A stretch of 64,000 nucleotides of DNA from Glycomyces sp. YM15 (GTDB lineage Bacteria; Actinomycetota; Actinomycetes; Mycobacteriales; Micromonosporaceae), in assembly GCF_016918015.1 (NCBI RefSeq), contig NZ_JAERMK010000006.1, forward strand, positions 4,199 to 68,198, written 5' to 3'. The notes under the pieces are model-generated. The model made no database searches, was not told where the DNA came from, and saw only the letters and a list, made by a program, of their open reading frames with translations. Both the position numbers and the translations under genes were made by a program. Below are positions 23,432 through 32,192 of this stretch, one piece after another; positions within the stretch are counted from its first letter, which is position 1; each line of letters opens with the position of its first letter.

Positions 23432-25714
23432 TCAGCCCTTCTCCAGGAACTCGCCGCGGTCGGCGGCGAGGTCGTCGACGAGCGCGGCCAGGCCCGGCTC
23501 GGCCTTGAGCTTTGGATCAGCCCGGATGAGCTCGGTCGCCGCGGCGCGGGCCGCCTCGATGATGTCGGCGTCCTTCAACAGCGACAGGAGCTTCACGTGC
23601 GATTTCATGCCCGACTGGGCCGCGCCGAGGACGTCGCCCTCGCGGCGCTGCTCCAGGTCGAGTTCGGCCAGCGCGAAACCGTCGGTGGTCGAGGCGACCG
23701 CGTCGAGGCGCTCGCGGGAGGAGGAGCCTTCGGCGGCTTCGCTCACGAGCAGGCACAGGCCGGGATGGGCGCCGCGGCCGACGCGGCCGCGGAGCTGGTG
23801 GAGCTGGGAGATGCCGAAGCGCTCGGCGTCGAGCACGACCATGGCTGTGGCGTTGGGCACGTTGACGCCCACTTCGATGACGGTGGTCGCCACGAGCACG
23901 TCGATCTCGCCCGCGGCGTAGGCGCGCATGACGCGGTCCTTCTCGTCGGCGTCGAGTCGCCCGTGCAGGAGGCCGAGCCGCAGGCCGCTGAGGGCGCCGG
24001 CGCGGAGCTGCTCGATCACGTCGACGACGGCCAGCGGCGGGCGCTTGTCGCCGTCGGTTTCGACGAAGGCTTCGGGCTCGTCGCCGTTGGCGGTCTTCTG
24101 GTCGGAGTCGCCGACGCGCGGGCATACGACGTAGGCCTGGCGTCCGGCGGCGACCTCCTCGCGCACGCGGTTCCAGGTGCGCGCCATCCAGCGCTGGTCG
24201 GTGTAGGGCACGACGTGGGTGGCGATGGGGGTGCGCCCGGCCGGGAGCTCGGTGAGGCGGCTGGTCTCCAGGTCGCCGTAGACGGTCATGGCGACGGTGC
24301 GCGGGATCGGGGTGGCGGTCATGACGAGCGTGTGCGGTGTCCGGCTCGCTTTGGCGCGCAAGGCGTCGCGCTGCTCGACGCCGAAGCGGTGCTGCTCGTC
24401 GACGACGACGAAGCCGAGCTCGGCGAAGTCGACGCCGTCGTAGAGGAGGGCGTGCGTGCCGATGACGATCCCGGCGGTGTTGGTCTTGACCTCGTCGAGG
24501 ACGGTGCGGCGCTGCGCGGCCGTGGCCGAGCCGGTGAGGAGCGCGACGCGGGTGGCTTCGGGCGGTGCGCCGCGCCCGGAGGAGTTCTCGAGTTCGGCAA
24601 TGAGGTCGGCGCCGCCGCGGGCGAGGTCGCCGAGCATTTCGACGATGGACCGGTGGTGCTGGGCCGCCAGGACCTCGGTGGGCGCGAGGAGCGCCGCCTG
24701 GCCGCCGTGGGCCACGACTTGGAGCATCGCTCGCAGCGCGACGAGGGTCTTGCCGGAGCCGACGTCGCCTTGGAGGAGGCGGTGCATCGGGTGCTCCCCC
24801 GCGAGTTCGGCGGCGATCTCGTCGCCGACCTGGCGCTGGCCCTCGGTGAGCGCGAACGGGAGGCGGGCGTCGAAGGCCTCGAGGAGCGCGCCGCCGCGGG
24901 CGTAGGCGGTGGCGGCCTCACCGGCGGCCTCGGCCTTGCGGCGTACGAGGACGGCCTGGAGGACCAGGGCCTCCTGCCATTTGAGGCGCTTCTTGGCCGC
25001 GCCGAGGGCTTCGTGGGAGTCGGGTCGGTGGATCTGGCGCAGCGCGGTGCCGTAGTCGAGGAGGTTCAGGCTTTCGCGCAGCGAGCGCGGGAGCGGATCA
25101 GGCGGGTTCGGGACCATGTCGAGGACCGTGTGGATGGCCTTGGCGATGTTCCAGGTCGGGATCTCGGCGGTGGCCGGGTAGACGGGGATGAGCGTCCCGG
25201 CGAACTCCTCGATCGCGCTCACCGCGGTGTCGGCGGGCCCGGCGACGGCGTCCTCGGCGAGGAGCCGGTACTGCGGCGAGTTGAGTTGGAGGCGGCCGCG
25301 GAACTGGGCGACCTTGCCCGCGAACAGGCCCCAGCGTCCGGCGACGAGTTCCTTCGCCCGCCAGGGCTGGTTGAAGAACGTGAGGGTGAGCGAGCGCCCG
25401 GCCTCGTCGGCCACGATCACTTCGAGGAGGTCGCGGGGTTTGCCGCCCGGCCGCCCTCCGCGGCCGCCTCTGTCATGGGCGGAGGCTTTGGGGACGAACG
25501 ACTTGGGTATGGCGGCGCGCACCTGCGCGGCGACCGTGACGTCCTCTCCGATCTGGAGTGCGCCGAGGTCGGTGCGCTCGCCTCGTTGGGCGTAGCGGAA
25601 CGGATAGTGTCCGAGAAGGTCGCCCACGGTGTCGAGGCCCAGTCCCTCGCTGAGGGCCTCCACCGTCTTCTTGCCCAGGACCTCTCGCAGCCGGGTCTCC
25701 AGCCCAATGGTCAT
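23432..25714 (-). CDS. recG: ATP-dependent DNA helicase RecG
   Basis: A 760-residue helicase that remodels stalled replication forks and Holliday junctions. The N-terminal wedge domain (residues 1-240) contains a short Gly/Arg-rich insertion around residue 75; the motor has the P-loop GDVGSGKTLVALRAM, the DEAH-box variant VVDEQHRFG, MTATPIPRTVAM and motif VI QLRGRVGRG. I chose the ATG at 25714 (MTIGLETRLREVLGKK), which overlaps the DAK2 gene stop by four bases. The DAK2-recG pair is conserved in Gram-positive bacteria. Confidence 0.96.
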   Translation of the reverse strand: MTIGLETRLREVLGKKTVEALSEGLGLDTVGDLLGHYPFRYAQRGERTDLGALQIGEDVTVAAQVRAAIPKSFVPKASAHDRGGRGGRPGGKPRDLLEVIVADEAGRSLTLTFFNQPWRAKELVAGRWGLFAGKVAQFRGRLQLNSPQYRLLAEDAVAGPADTAVSAIEEFAGTLIPVYPATAEIPTWNIAKAIHTVLDMVPNPPDPLPRSLRESLNLLDYGTALRQIHRPDSHEALGAAKKRLKWQEALVLQAVLVRRKAEAAGEAATAYARGGALLEAFDARLPFALTEGQRQVGDEIAAELAGEHPMHRLLQGDVGSGKTLVALRAMLQVVAHGGQAALLAPTEVLAAQHHRSIVEMLGDLARGGADLIAELENSSGRGAPPEATRVALLTGSATAAQRRTVLDEVKTNTAGIVIGTHALLYDGVDFAELGFVVVDEQHRFGVEQRDALRAKASRTPHTLVMTATPIPRTVAMTVYGDLETSRLTELPAGRTPIATHVVPYTDQRWMARTWNRVREEVAAGRQAYVVCPRVGDSDQKTANGDEPEAFVETDGDKRPPLAVVDVIEQLRAGALSGLRLGLLHGRLDADEKDRVMRAYAAGEIDVLVATTVIEVGVNVPNATAMVVLDAERFGISQLHQLRGRVGRGAHPGLCLLVSEAAEGSSSRERLDAVASTTDGFALAELDLEQRREGDVLGAAQSGMKSHVKLLSLLKDADIIEAARAAATELIRADPKLKAEPGLAALVDDLAADRGEFLEKG

Positions 25715-27336
25715 TCGGCTCCTAGCAGCAACAGTGGTTCGTCGTCTCCGGCGGGCAGCTGCTGGATCTCCACGAGCGGCCACGCCTCATGCACATGATC
25801 GCTCAAGGCTGTGACAATCCCGGCGTTCGAACCGGCACCGGGCAGGACCGTGAGGAGTTCGGCGCCGTTCGAGCAGAGCCGGTCGGCGAGATCGCGGGCC
25901 GCTTCCTCCACCGTGTCGAGCACGCCGAAGTCCGCTTCGCCGACGACGACCGCGATGCCCTCGGCCTCGGCACGGAGCTCGCCGGTGCGGCAGGAACTGA
26001 TCGCCTCGGCCATGGCGGCGACGTCGTCGTCGAACTGCCGCTCGGGGTCGTGGACGGCGACGGCCGCGACGGCCTGCACGAGGGTGCCGGTGGCGAGGAC
26101 GGTCGCCCGGTGTCCCTCGCTCCGGACGGATTCTGCGGCGCGGTGCGCGGCGCGCTCGGCGTCGAGGCTGTCGGTGAGCACGACCGCGTTGCCCACGCCG
26201 TCGGCGAGGGCCGCGGCGAGTTCGGTGCCGACGGTGGCGGCGGTCGCGGTGCGGCAGCCTTCGCCGGCGAGGAATTCGCGCATCCCCGCGGCGTCGGTGA
26301 CGACGACGAGGGCCCGCGTCGGCGCCTCGGTCTCCTGGACCGGTCGGCGCGCGGGCGCGGCGTGCATGCGGGCGCTCGCGTGGCCCCCGAGGGTGTCGTC
26401 GAAGCGGGTCACGGAGATGCGGTGCACGCGGCCGCGTTCGATCCCGGCCTCGATGGCCGCGCCGATGTCGTTGACGTGCACGTGGACGTTGAACGTGGTG
26501 ACGGCCTCGGCGGCGCGCGAGCCGATGATGACCACTGAGTCGCCGAGCGCGGTGAGGTCGTGCCGCAGGTCGGCGGCGGCCGCCGCGTTCGCTTCGAGGA
26601 GGTACTGGACCTCGTAGCCGAAGACCTCGGAACCGGTCTCGCGCGGCACCTCCTCGACCTCGGACACGGTCCGCACGCGATGGCGTTCGAGGAGGTCGAG
26701 CGCCCCCGTCGAAACCGAGCCGGTGAGGGTCTCGACGAGCGCCTCGAGGATCACGGTGAGCGCGAGGCCCCCGGCGTCCACCACCCCGGCGCGGGCGAGC
26801 GCGGGCAGCTGGCCGGGGGTGGCCGCGACGGCCTCGGCCGCGGCCTCAGCGGCGGCGCGGGCGGCCGAGACGAGCCCGAACGGGGCGGCCTTCCCGGCCG
26901 CTGAGGCGGCGGCTTCGGCGACGGTGAGGATGGTGCCGGCCGTCGGGACGGCGACGGCGGCGGTGGCGGCGTCGGTCGCGGAGCGCAGTCCGGCGGCGAA
27001 GCCCTTCGCGTCGATCTCGTCGCTGTTCCAGACGTCCGCGAGCCCGCGGAGCATCTGCGCGAGGATCACGCCGGAGTTGCCGCGGGCCGAGAGCAGCGCG
27101 CGCCCGGAGGCCTCGTCGAGCAGCGCTTCGAGTCGGAGCCTGGGCGTGGCGCCTTGGAAGGCGGCCTGGAGGGTCGCGACCATGTTCGTCGCCGTGTCCG
27201 AATCGGCCACGGGGAACACGTTGAGCTCGTCGACGCCGCGGCGGTGGCGGGTCAACGTGTCGATGCCGCGCGCGGCCCACTCACGCATGATGTCGGCGTC
27301 GAGGACCTGGCGTCCGGTTTCAGGGATTTCGGCCAC
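25711..27336 (-). CDS. DAK2-domain (FakA/YloV-like) kinase
   Basis: About 541 residues. The N-terminal DAK2 domain binds ATP; the middle and C-terminal parts match the YloV/FakA family, whose studied members phosphorylate fatty acids bound to a FakB carrier. The active-site loop is VFPVADSDTATNM, in which the family's Pro and two Gly (VPDGDTGTNM) are replaced by Ala, Ser and Ala while both Asp remain. No FakB gene is in the window. The GTG at 27336 is the most reasonable start, although no good ribosome-binding site is visible. It is coupled to recG downstream. Confidence 0.85.
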   Translation of the reverse strand: MAEIPETGRQVLDADIMREWAARGIDTLTRHRRGVDELNVFPVADSDTATNMVATLQAAFQGATPRLRLEALLDEASGRALLSARGNSGVILAQMLRGLADVWNSDEIDAKGFAAGLRSATDAATAAVAVPTAGTILTVAEAAASAAGKAAPFGLVSAARAAAEAAAEAVAATPGQLPALARAGVVDAGGLALTVILEALVETLTGSVSTGALDLLERHRVRTVSEVEEVPRETGSEVFGYEVQYLLEANAAAAADLRHDLTALGDSVVIIGSRAAEAVTTFNVHVHVNDIGAAIEAGIERGRVHRISVTRFDDTLGGHASARMHAAPARRPVQETEAPTRALVVVTDAAGMREFLAGEGCRTATAATVGTELAAALADGVGNAVVLTDSLDAERAAHRAAESVRSEGHRATVLATGTLVQAVAAVAVHDPERQFDDDVAAMAEAISSCRTGELRAEAEGIAVVVGEADFGVLDTVEEAARDLADRLCSNGAELLTVLPGAGSNAGIVTALSDHVHEAWPLVEIQQLPAGDDEPLLLLGAE

Positions 27337-27451
27337 GGGCCATGAGGATACGCCCCTGCGGCGTCCGGCGGAAGCGCAAGTGGCCGAGCCGGGCGGGGAC
27401 GAAACGGCCCGCACGTTCGCACGTGCGGGCCGGTCGATGCCTATGCGCTGG

Positions 27452-28630
27452 TCACGAGCCGAAGCTGAGGCTGTTGCGGGCCGCTTCGAGCGCTTCGACC
27501 TGGTCGGCGGTGGCCGAGCCGACGAAGCCCACGTAGCCGTCGCCGTTGATGATGACCGCGGTCATCACGGTCAGATCGCCGACGGTGAAGGTGTCGAACA
27601 CTGCCTCCCGGGCGTCGACCCGGTACGGCGCCGCGGTGGCGCCCTCAGCGGTGCCGCCCGCCCAGGTCGCGGCCAGGCCTTGCAGCGTCAGGCTGAGGTC
27701 GTTGGAGGTCACGCCCTCACCGGCGCCGATCACTGCGGGGTCGAGGGCGCCGAAGAACACCGTCGGTCCGCCGTCTCCCAGAATGAGTCCGGTCGCTTCC
27801 GTGAAGACGGCGGGCGGGTTCTCCGCCGCGGCCGAGTTCTCCGGGGCCAGGATGCTCAGCCCGGAAGCATCGGCGGCCACTTCGGGTTTCACCGTCTCGG
27901 CGGCTCCGGTCTCGATCGTGCCGGTCGGGTCACCGCCGTCGCCGTCGCCATCGCCGTCCAGCGGGTTGAAGAGGATGAAACCGCCGACGCCGAGAGCCAG
28001 CGCGACGACGACGATGCCGGCGACGATGAGCCACATCGGGCCCTTGCCGCCCTTCTTCTTGTTCTTGCGCTGGATCGTGTCGGGAGCACCCCACGGCTGG
28101 GCGCCGCCGCCCGAGACCGGGACTAGCTGACCGCCCTGGGGTCCGAACTGACCGCCGCCGAACGGCGGCTGGCCGACCGGGGACGAGACGGGCATGCCGG
28201 AGACCGGCATTCCCGAAGCGGGGATCGAGGAGACGGGCGGCATCCCGGAGACCGGCATACCCGAGACGGGCATGCCGCCGGCGGGGCCGAACGGATCCGA
28301 GGCCGCCTGAGGCGGCGGAGACGCCTGGAAGGGCTGCTGCGGTTGTGCGGGCATGCCCTGGAAGTTCTGCTGCATCGGCGCGTCGAACGGAGAGACGGGG
28401 ACACCCGGAGGCGGACCGAACTGCTGTGGTGAGGGCTGGCCGGGTCCGCCGACGTACTTGACGGTCCCGTCCTCTTCGACCGGGCCCTGCCGGCCCGACT
28501 GCGCCATGCGCTGGCTTTCCGGCGACCACGGCGCCTCCTCCTGAGGAGGCTGCTCGTTCGGGCGGTACACCGGGGGCTGTTGCTGCGGCGGCTGCCAGCC
28601 GTCGGCAGGCTGCTGCGGGGTGTGGCTCAT
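27452..28630 (-). CDS. Proline-rich single-pass membrane protein
   Basis: A 392-residue protein of unknown function. The first ~190 residues are disordered and rich in Pro, Gln and Gly, with four copies of GMPVS and related GMP/SIP repeats around 118-150; a basic patch (QRKNKKKGGKG) precedes one membrane helix (GPMWLIVAGIVVVALALGVG, about 200-225). The remaining ~165 residues, starting after an acidic DGDGDGDGGD stretch, are predicted to be outside the cell and contain a small beta-rich domain with no family I recognise. The orientation suggests a cytoplasmic, repeat-rich tail. Similar membrane proteins are common in actinomycetes, but nothing here fixes the role. Confidence 0.8.
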   Translation of the reverse strand: MSHTPQQPADGWQPPQQQPPVYRPNEQPPQEEAPWSPESQRMAQSGRQGPVEEDGTVKYVGGPGQPSPQQFGPPPGVPVSPFDAPMQQNFQGMPAQPQQPFQASPPPQAASDPFGPAGGMPVSGMPVSGMPPVSSIPASGMPVSGMPVSSPVGQPPFGGGQFGPQGGQLVPVSGGGAQPWGAPDTIQRKNKKKGGKGPMWLIVAGIVVVALALGVGGFILFNPLDGDGDGDGGDPTGTIETGAAETVKPEVAADASGLSILAPENSAAAENPPAVFTEATGLILGDGGPTVFFGALDPAVIGAGEGVTSNDLSLTLQGLAATWAGGTAEGATAAPYRVDAREAVFDTFTVGDLTVMTAVIINGDGYVGFVGSATADQVEALEAARNSLSFGS

Positions 28631-29006
28631 GTTCGACTCACCAAAGAAGATATGGGCATCGGCACATCGTGTGTATGCGGCCAGCCTACGGGATCTGAAC
28701 CCATCCTAGAGTCACCAACGGTAGCCGACCGCGGCAGCCGCCACAGCGCAGTGCCGCCGCGGAGCGTCCTGGGAGGACCGACGAAACGGCGCGATACGGG
28801 CCTGGGTCCGATTGCGGCGCAGGTGTTCCGCCCGGGTGGGACCGGACCCGTCCGCGGTCGGCCCGGCTGCCGGGACCTGAGCTCCCGGCGGTTGTGGCGC
28901 AGGTCCCGCCACCTGGATGGCCGGCGGTCTGCCGGGTCCGTTAGAATTACCGGGTTGCCCACCGTCGGGGTGGGCCGAATGAACGTCAATGCAGGAGTTT
29001 TGGATT
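28631..29006. other. 376-bp spacer with the rpmB leader
   Basis: This spacer separates the minus-strand membrane protein from rpmB. Near rpmB it holds a possible -10 box TAGAAT (28942-28947) and, at 28992-28997, CAGGAG, the rpmB ribosome-binding site. No -35 is convincing. Around 28680-28715 the minus strand resembles a tRNA T-arm, but no tRNA can be folded (see rejected). Confidence 0.5.
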
Positions 29007-29198
29007 ATGTCGAGCGTGTGTGAAGTCTGCGCCAAGCGCCCGGGCTTCGGCAACAACGTCCCGTGGTCCCACAAGAAGACCCGTCGTCGTTGGAACCCGA
29101 ACCTGCAGACCATCCGCATCGCGACTGGCTCCGGTGACAACAAGCGCCGCGCCAAGGTCTGCACTTCGTGCATCAAGGCCGGCAAGGTCACCCGCTAA
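29007..29198 (+). CDS. rpmB: Ribosomal protein L28
   Basis: A 63-residue large-subunit protein. It starts at an ATG (MSSVCEVCAKRPGFGNNVPW) with CAGGAG eight bases upstream, and carries two Cys pairs (CEVC and CTSC) of a zinc ribbon, so it is the zinc-containing form. A strong terminator follows within 25 bases, so rpmB is expressed alone. It is divergent from the recG/DAK2 block, as in other actinomycetes. Confidence 0.96.
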   Translation: MSSVCEVCAKRPGFGNNVPWSHKKTRRRWNPNLQTIRIATGSGDNKRRAKVCTSCIKAGKVTR

Positions 29199-29220
29199 GG
29201 GCTGACGCCGCGAAGTCTTA

Positions 29221-29247
29221 CGCCGCCGGGGCTGTGCCCCGGCGGCG
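29221..29247 (+). terminator. Terminator of rpmB
   Basis: A perfect 12-bp stem, CGCCGCCGGGGC with GCCCCGGCGGCG, closes a TGT loop and is followed by CTTTG. It starts 22 bases after the rpmB stop. Confidence 0.85.
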
Positions 29248-29433
29248 CTTTGTCGTATCCGAAGCAGTGCCGAGTCTGGATCGCCGTGCGGCCATCCGGG
29301 CTCGGCGCTTGTCGTGAGTGCGCCGACACCGACGGCGAAACCGCCGCCGTCTTGTCGGACCCGGGTGGGAGGCCGACCGACCCGCCCAGGGCGGGCAGGC
29401 AGGCGCGGCCGACCGCGCCGCGCGCCTACGTGC

Positions 29434-29497
29434 TCCAGCCCCAGCCCCAGCCCCAGCCCCAGCCCCAGCCCCAGCCCCAGCCCCAGCCCCAGCCCCA
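29434..29497. repeat. CCCCAG hexanucleotide tandem repeat
   Basis: About ten and a half uninterrupted copies of a 6-base unit (CCCCAG on the plus strand, CTGGGG on the minus) lie in the 373-bp gap between the convergent rpmB and thiL genes. In each frame the repeat would read as Pro-Gln, Ala-Pro, Gly-Ala or Gly-Leu chains, but no start codon or ribosome-binding site supports a gene. The rest of the gap holds only the rpmB terminator. The length invites replication slippage. Confidence 0.85.
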
Positions 29498-29571
29498 AAT
29501 GGTCGAGCCGCCTGCCGGCGCGCGGCGGGTCGCACCGGCTCCGCGGGCGTCTGCAGTGCCGCGCCTGATCG

Positions 29572-30522
29572 TCATGCTCTCGCGAAGTGGTCCCAGCCGG
29601 TCGGGCCGGTCCAGCGGTGGCCGTCGACCGTGACGCCGGCGCCTTCGCTGACGGCGCCGATGCGGCGCCAGCTTTCGGGGAGGAGCACGTCGGGCGGGAA
29701 GACCGCGGCCAGCGCGTGGTCCTCGCCGCCGGTGAGGAGCCAGCCTCGGGCGTCGGCGCCGAGGGCTTCGGCGGCGTTGCGCATCGGTTCGGGGACGGGA
29801 AGGGCCGCGGTGTCGACGTCGATGGCGACGCCGGAGTCGTCGGCGATGTGGCCGACGTCGGCGAGGAGGCCGTCGGAGACGTCGATCATGGCGCGCGCGC
29901 CCATGAGGGCGGCGTCACGCCCGGCCGGGTACGGCGGTTGCGGCCTGCGGTAGGCGCCCACGAGCGCGCCCGGGGATCGGAAGCCGCGGGAGAGGACGTT
30001 GAGTCCTCCGGCGGCCCAACCGATCCGGCCGGCGAGCGCGAGCACGTCGCCGGGTTTCGCACCGGAGCGAAGGACCGGATCGCGGCCTTCGAGATCGCCG
30101 AGAGCGGTCACGGTGACGGTGAGGAGTTCGCCCCGGGTGGTGTCGCCGCCGATGACGGCCGCGCCGACCGCTGCGGCTTCGGCGGCGAGGCCGGAGGCGA
30201 GGCCTTCGAGCCATTCGGCGGGGAGGTCCTGCGGCGCGGCGACGGCGGCCAGGAGCGCGGTGGGCCGGGCGCCCATGGCGGCGATGTCGGCGAGGTTGGC
30301 GGCGGCGGCCTTGTGGCCGACGTCGGCGGCGGAGCACCAATCGCGGCGGAAGTGGTTGCCTTCGACGAGCATGTCGGTGCAGGCGACCACGCGACCGTCG
30401 GGGGCGGTGACGACCGCGGCGTCGTCACCGGGGCCGAGCACGACGGCGGGTGTGGTCGCGAAATGGCGCGTGAAGCGCTCGATGAGGCGGAACTCGCCGA
30501 CCTCGGCGACGGTCTCACTCAC
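29572..30522 (-). CDS. thiL: Thiamine-monophosphate kinase
   Basis: A 316-residue kinase that makes the active cofactor thiamine diphosphate from the monophosphate. It has the family's metal- and substrate-binding motifs in order: GPGDDAAVV (about residue 30), DMLVEGNHFRRDW, ANLADIAAMGARPTALL and DVSDGLLADVGHIA. Length is normal. It is monocistronic and divergent from the RAM-domain gene; the same neighbourhood (thiL beside a DUF3515 protein) is seen in mycobacteria. Confidence 0.95.
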   Translation of the reverse strand: MSETVAEVGEFRLIERFTRHFATTPAVVLGPGDDAAVVTAPDGRVVACTDMLVEGNHFRRDWCSAADVGHKAAAANLADIAAMGARPTALLAAVAAPQDLPAEWLEGLASGLAAEAAAVGAAVIGGDTTRGELLTVTVTALGDLEGRDPVLRSGAKPGDVLALAGRIGWAAGGLNVLSRGFRSPGALVGAYRRPQPPYPAGRDAALMGARAMIDVSDGLLADVGHIADDSGVAIDVDTAALPVPEPMRNAAEALGADARGWLLTGGEDHALAAVFPPDVLLPESWRRIGAVSEGAGVTVDGHRWTGPTGWDHFARA

Positions 30523-30667
30523 GTGGGGATCATTTCTCGGGCGTTTGTTGGTCGGTGAAGCACTGGGTAATCTTCGCTCAACGGCGATCGCGATGCGGTC
30601 AGGCCCGCCCGTGTCGGGTTAGGCCCCACGATCCCTTTCTGCCCGTTCTCCTGAGGAGGCCTGTCGC

Positions 30668-30901
30668 ATGGTGCAGGCGTACATCTTGGTCCAGACCGAG
30701 GTCGGCATGGCCGAGCAGGTGGCCGAGGGCGTGACGGCGATCGAGGGCGTGGTCCGGGTCGACATCGTGACCGGTCCCTATGACGTGGTGGTGCTCACCG
30801 AGGCCGCCTCCGGAGACCATCTCAGGACGCTGGTGGTGAGTAAAGTCCAGCGTGTGCCGGGCATTACCCGCACGTTGACCTGTTCGATTCTCAACGCCTG
30901 A
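30668..30901 (+). CDS. Stand-alone Lrp/AsnC ligand-binding (RAM) domain
   Basis: A 77-residue protein consisting of only the C-terminal effector domain of Lrp/AsnC regulators (VQAYILVQTEVGMAEQVAEG, GVVRVDIVTGPYDVVV), without the DNA-binding part. Such proteins form oligomers that may bind an amino acid. The ATG has GAGGAGG at good distance. It is followed within 15 bases by a membrane-anchored DUF3515 protein and probably shares its mRNA. The ligand and target are unknown. Confidence 0.88.
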   Translation: MVQAYILVQTEVGMAEQVAEGVTAIEGVVRVDIVTGPYDVVVLTEAASGDHLRTLVVSKVQRVPGITRTLTCSILNA

Positions 30902-30915
30902 GGAGTGCGGTCCTG

Positions 30916-31467
30916 GTGGGTTCCGAGAAGAAATCGCGCCTTCCGGCGATCGTGGCGACCGCGGTGGCCGTGCCGGTCGCGGTGGTCTCGGGTGTGCTGG
31001 TGTTCAACGCGATCGCTCCCGAGGCCGAGGAGCACGCGCGGCAGGACCTGTCGGCGGTGTCGGTCGAGGTGCCCGTGTTGAGCGACGAGGACGCGGTGAT
31101 CTGCCTCGCGCTGACGGCGACCGCGCCGGAGACGGCGGGCGGCCTGCGGGCGCGCCCGGTTTCGGGCGGCGAGGGCGACGCGAGCGCGGCGGAGGCCGTT
31201 CTGGCGTACGGCGATCCGGCGGTGGTGGCGTCCTGCGGGGTCGAGCCGGTCGCGGTGGAGGACACGGCGCTGGTCTACAAGCTCAACGGGGTCTGCTGGT
31301 ACTCGGACGAGGCGGGCGTGGAGTGGACGACGCTCGACCGGCAGGTGCCGGTGGGCGTGAACGTGCCGGATGCCGACGAGCAGCCGGTGGACGTGCTGAA
31401 CGACCTGTCGACGGTGATCGCGGCCAAGGTTCCGGCCGCCGCGGAAGCACCGACCGGGTGCGCGTGA
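30916..31467 (+). CDS. DUF3515 membrane-anchored protein
   Basis: A 183-residue protein with an N-terminal membrane segment (LPAIVATAVAVPVAVVSGVL) and an extracytoplasmic domain that matches the actinobacterial DUF3515 family, including the VVASCGVEPVAVE and GVCWYSDEAGVEWTTLDR motifs and a C-terminal Cys. It starts at a GTG with AGGAG ten bases upstream. It lies between the RAM-domain gene and the DNA glycosylase, whose start overlaps its stop by four bases. Function is unknown for the whole family. Confidence 0.88.
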   Translation: MGSEKKSRLPAIVATAVAVPVAVVSGVLVFNAIAPEAEEHARQDLSAVSVEVPVLSDEDAVICLALTATAPETAGGLRARPVSGGEGDASAAEAVLAYGDPAVVASCGVEPVAVEDTALVYKLNGVCWYSDEAGVEWTTLDRQVPVGVNVPDADEQPVDVLNDLSTVIAAKVPAAAEAPTGCA

Positions 31468-32087
31468 CCGAAGGAGGCCGTCGCTCCGCCCCGGCGCCGC
31501 GCGCCGGGGAGTTCGACCGTTCGTTCTTCGAGCGCGATTCGGTGCAGGTGGCCCCGGAACTGCTGGGCTGCACCGTGACCGCGAACGGCGTCACGGTGCG
31601 GCTGACGGAGGTCGAGGCGTACCGCGAGGACGATCCGGCCTCGCATTCCTTTCGTGGGCAGACGAAGCGGACGGCCGTCATGTTCGGCCCGCCCGGGTTC
31701 CTGTACGTCTATTTCACGTACGGGATGCATTACTGCGCGAACCTGGTGTGCGGCCCGGACGGGTCGGGGGCGGCGGTGCTGCTGCGAGCCGGGGAGGTCG
31801 TCGACGGCCTCGATGCGGCGCGCGAGCGGCGCGGCGCAAAAGTCCCGGACCGGGATCTGGCGCGCGGCCCGGCGCGGCTGGCGCAGGCGCTGGGCTGGGA
31901 CCGCGAGGACGACGGCAGCGACATGATCGGCGCGGTGCGGCAGGGTGGCGGCGCGGCGGCGGTGGCCGCCGGGCCGAGGACCGGCATCACGAAGGCGGCC
32001 GACACCGCCTGGCGTTTCTGGATTCCGGGCGACCGGTTCGTGTCCCCGTACAAGCGCCACCCGAAGGCGCCGCAGGCAGCGGGCTGA
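31464..32087 (+). CDS. 3-methyladenine DNA glycosylase (AAG/MPG family)
   Basis: A 207-residue alkyladenine glycosylase that excises alkylated purines in base-excision repair. It shows the family's core: FFERDSVQVAPELLGC, RLTEVEAYREDDPASHSF with the catalytic Glu, FGPPGFLYVYFTYGMHYCAN, and the terminal WRFWIPGDRFVSPYKR. The GTG at 31464 overlaps the preceding stop (GTGA); a GTG two codons earlier is also possible. It ends the plus-strand thiL-side group and converges with the GH26-like gene. Confidence 0.93.
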   Translation: MTEGGRRSAPAPRAGEFDRSFFERDSVQVAPELLGCTVTANGVTVRLTEVEAYREDDPASHSFRGQTKRTAVMFGPPGFLYVYFTYGMHYCANLVCGPDGSGAAVLLRAGEVVDGLDAARERRGAKVPDRDLARGPARLAQALGWDREDDGSDMIGAVRQGGGAAAVAAGPRTGITKAADTAWRFWIPGDRFVSPYKRHPKAPQAAG

Positions 32088-32192
32088 TCTTCCGCTCAGG
32101 ACGGGTGCCGCGACCCACCGCCCCGAGCATCCCGCCCCGGTCCCCGGTGCCGGGCGGGCGATCGTCCCTACCGTCACGCCACCGCCGTTCCG

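Noticed and set aside
28680-28715. tRNA-like T-arm on the minus strand (ATGGG-TTCAGAT-CCCGT)
   Set aside because: No matching acceptor stem, D-arm or anticodon arm can be built upstream, and the T-loop departs from the consensus.
28986-29633. Frames of Gly-Leu, Gly-Ala, Pro-Gln or Ala-Pro repeats across the CCCCAG array
   Set aside because: All come from the microsatellite; none has a ribosome-binding site or a recognisable flanking domain.
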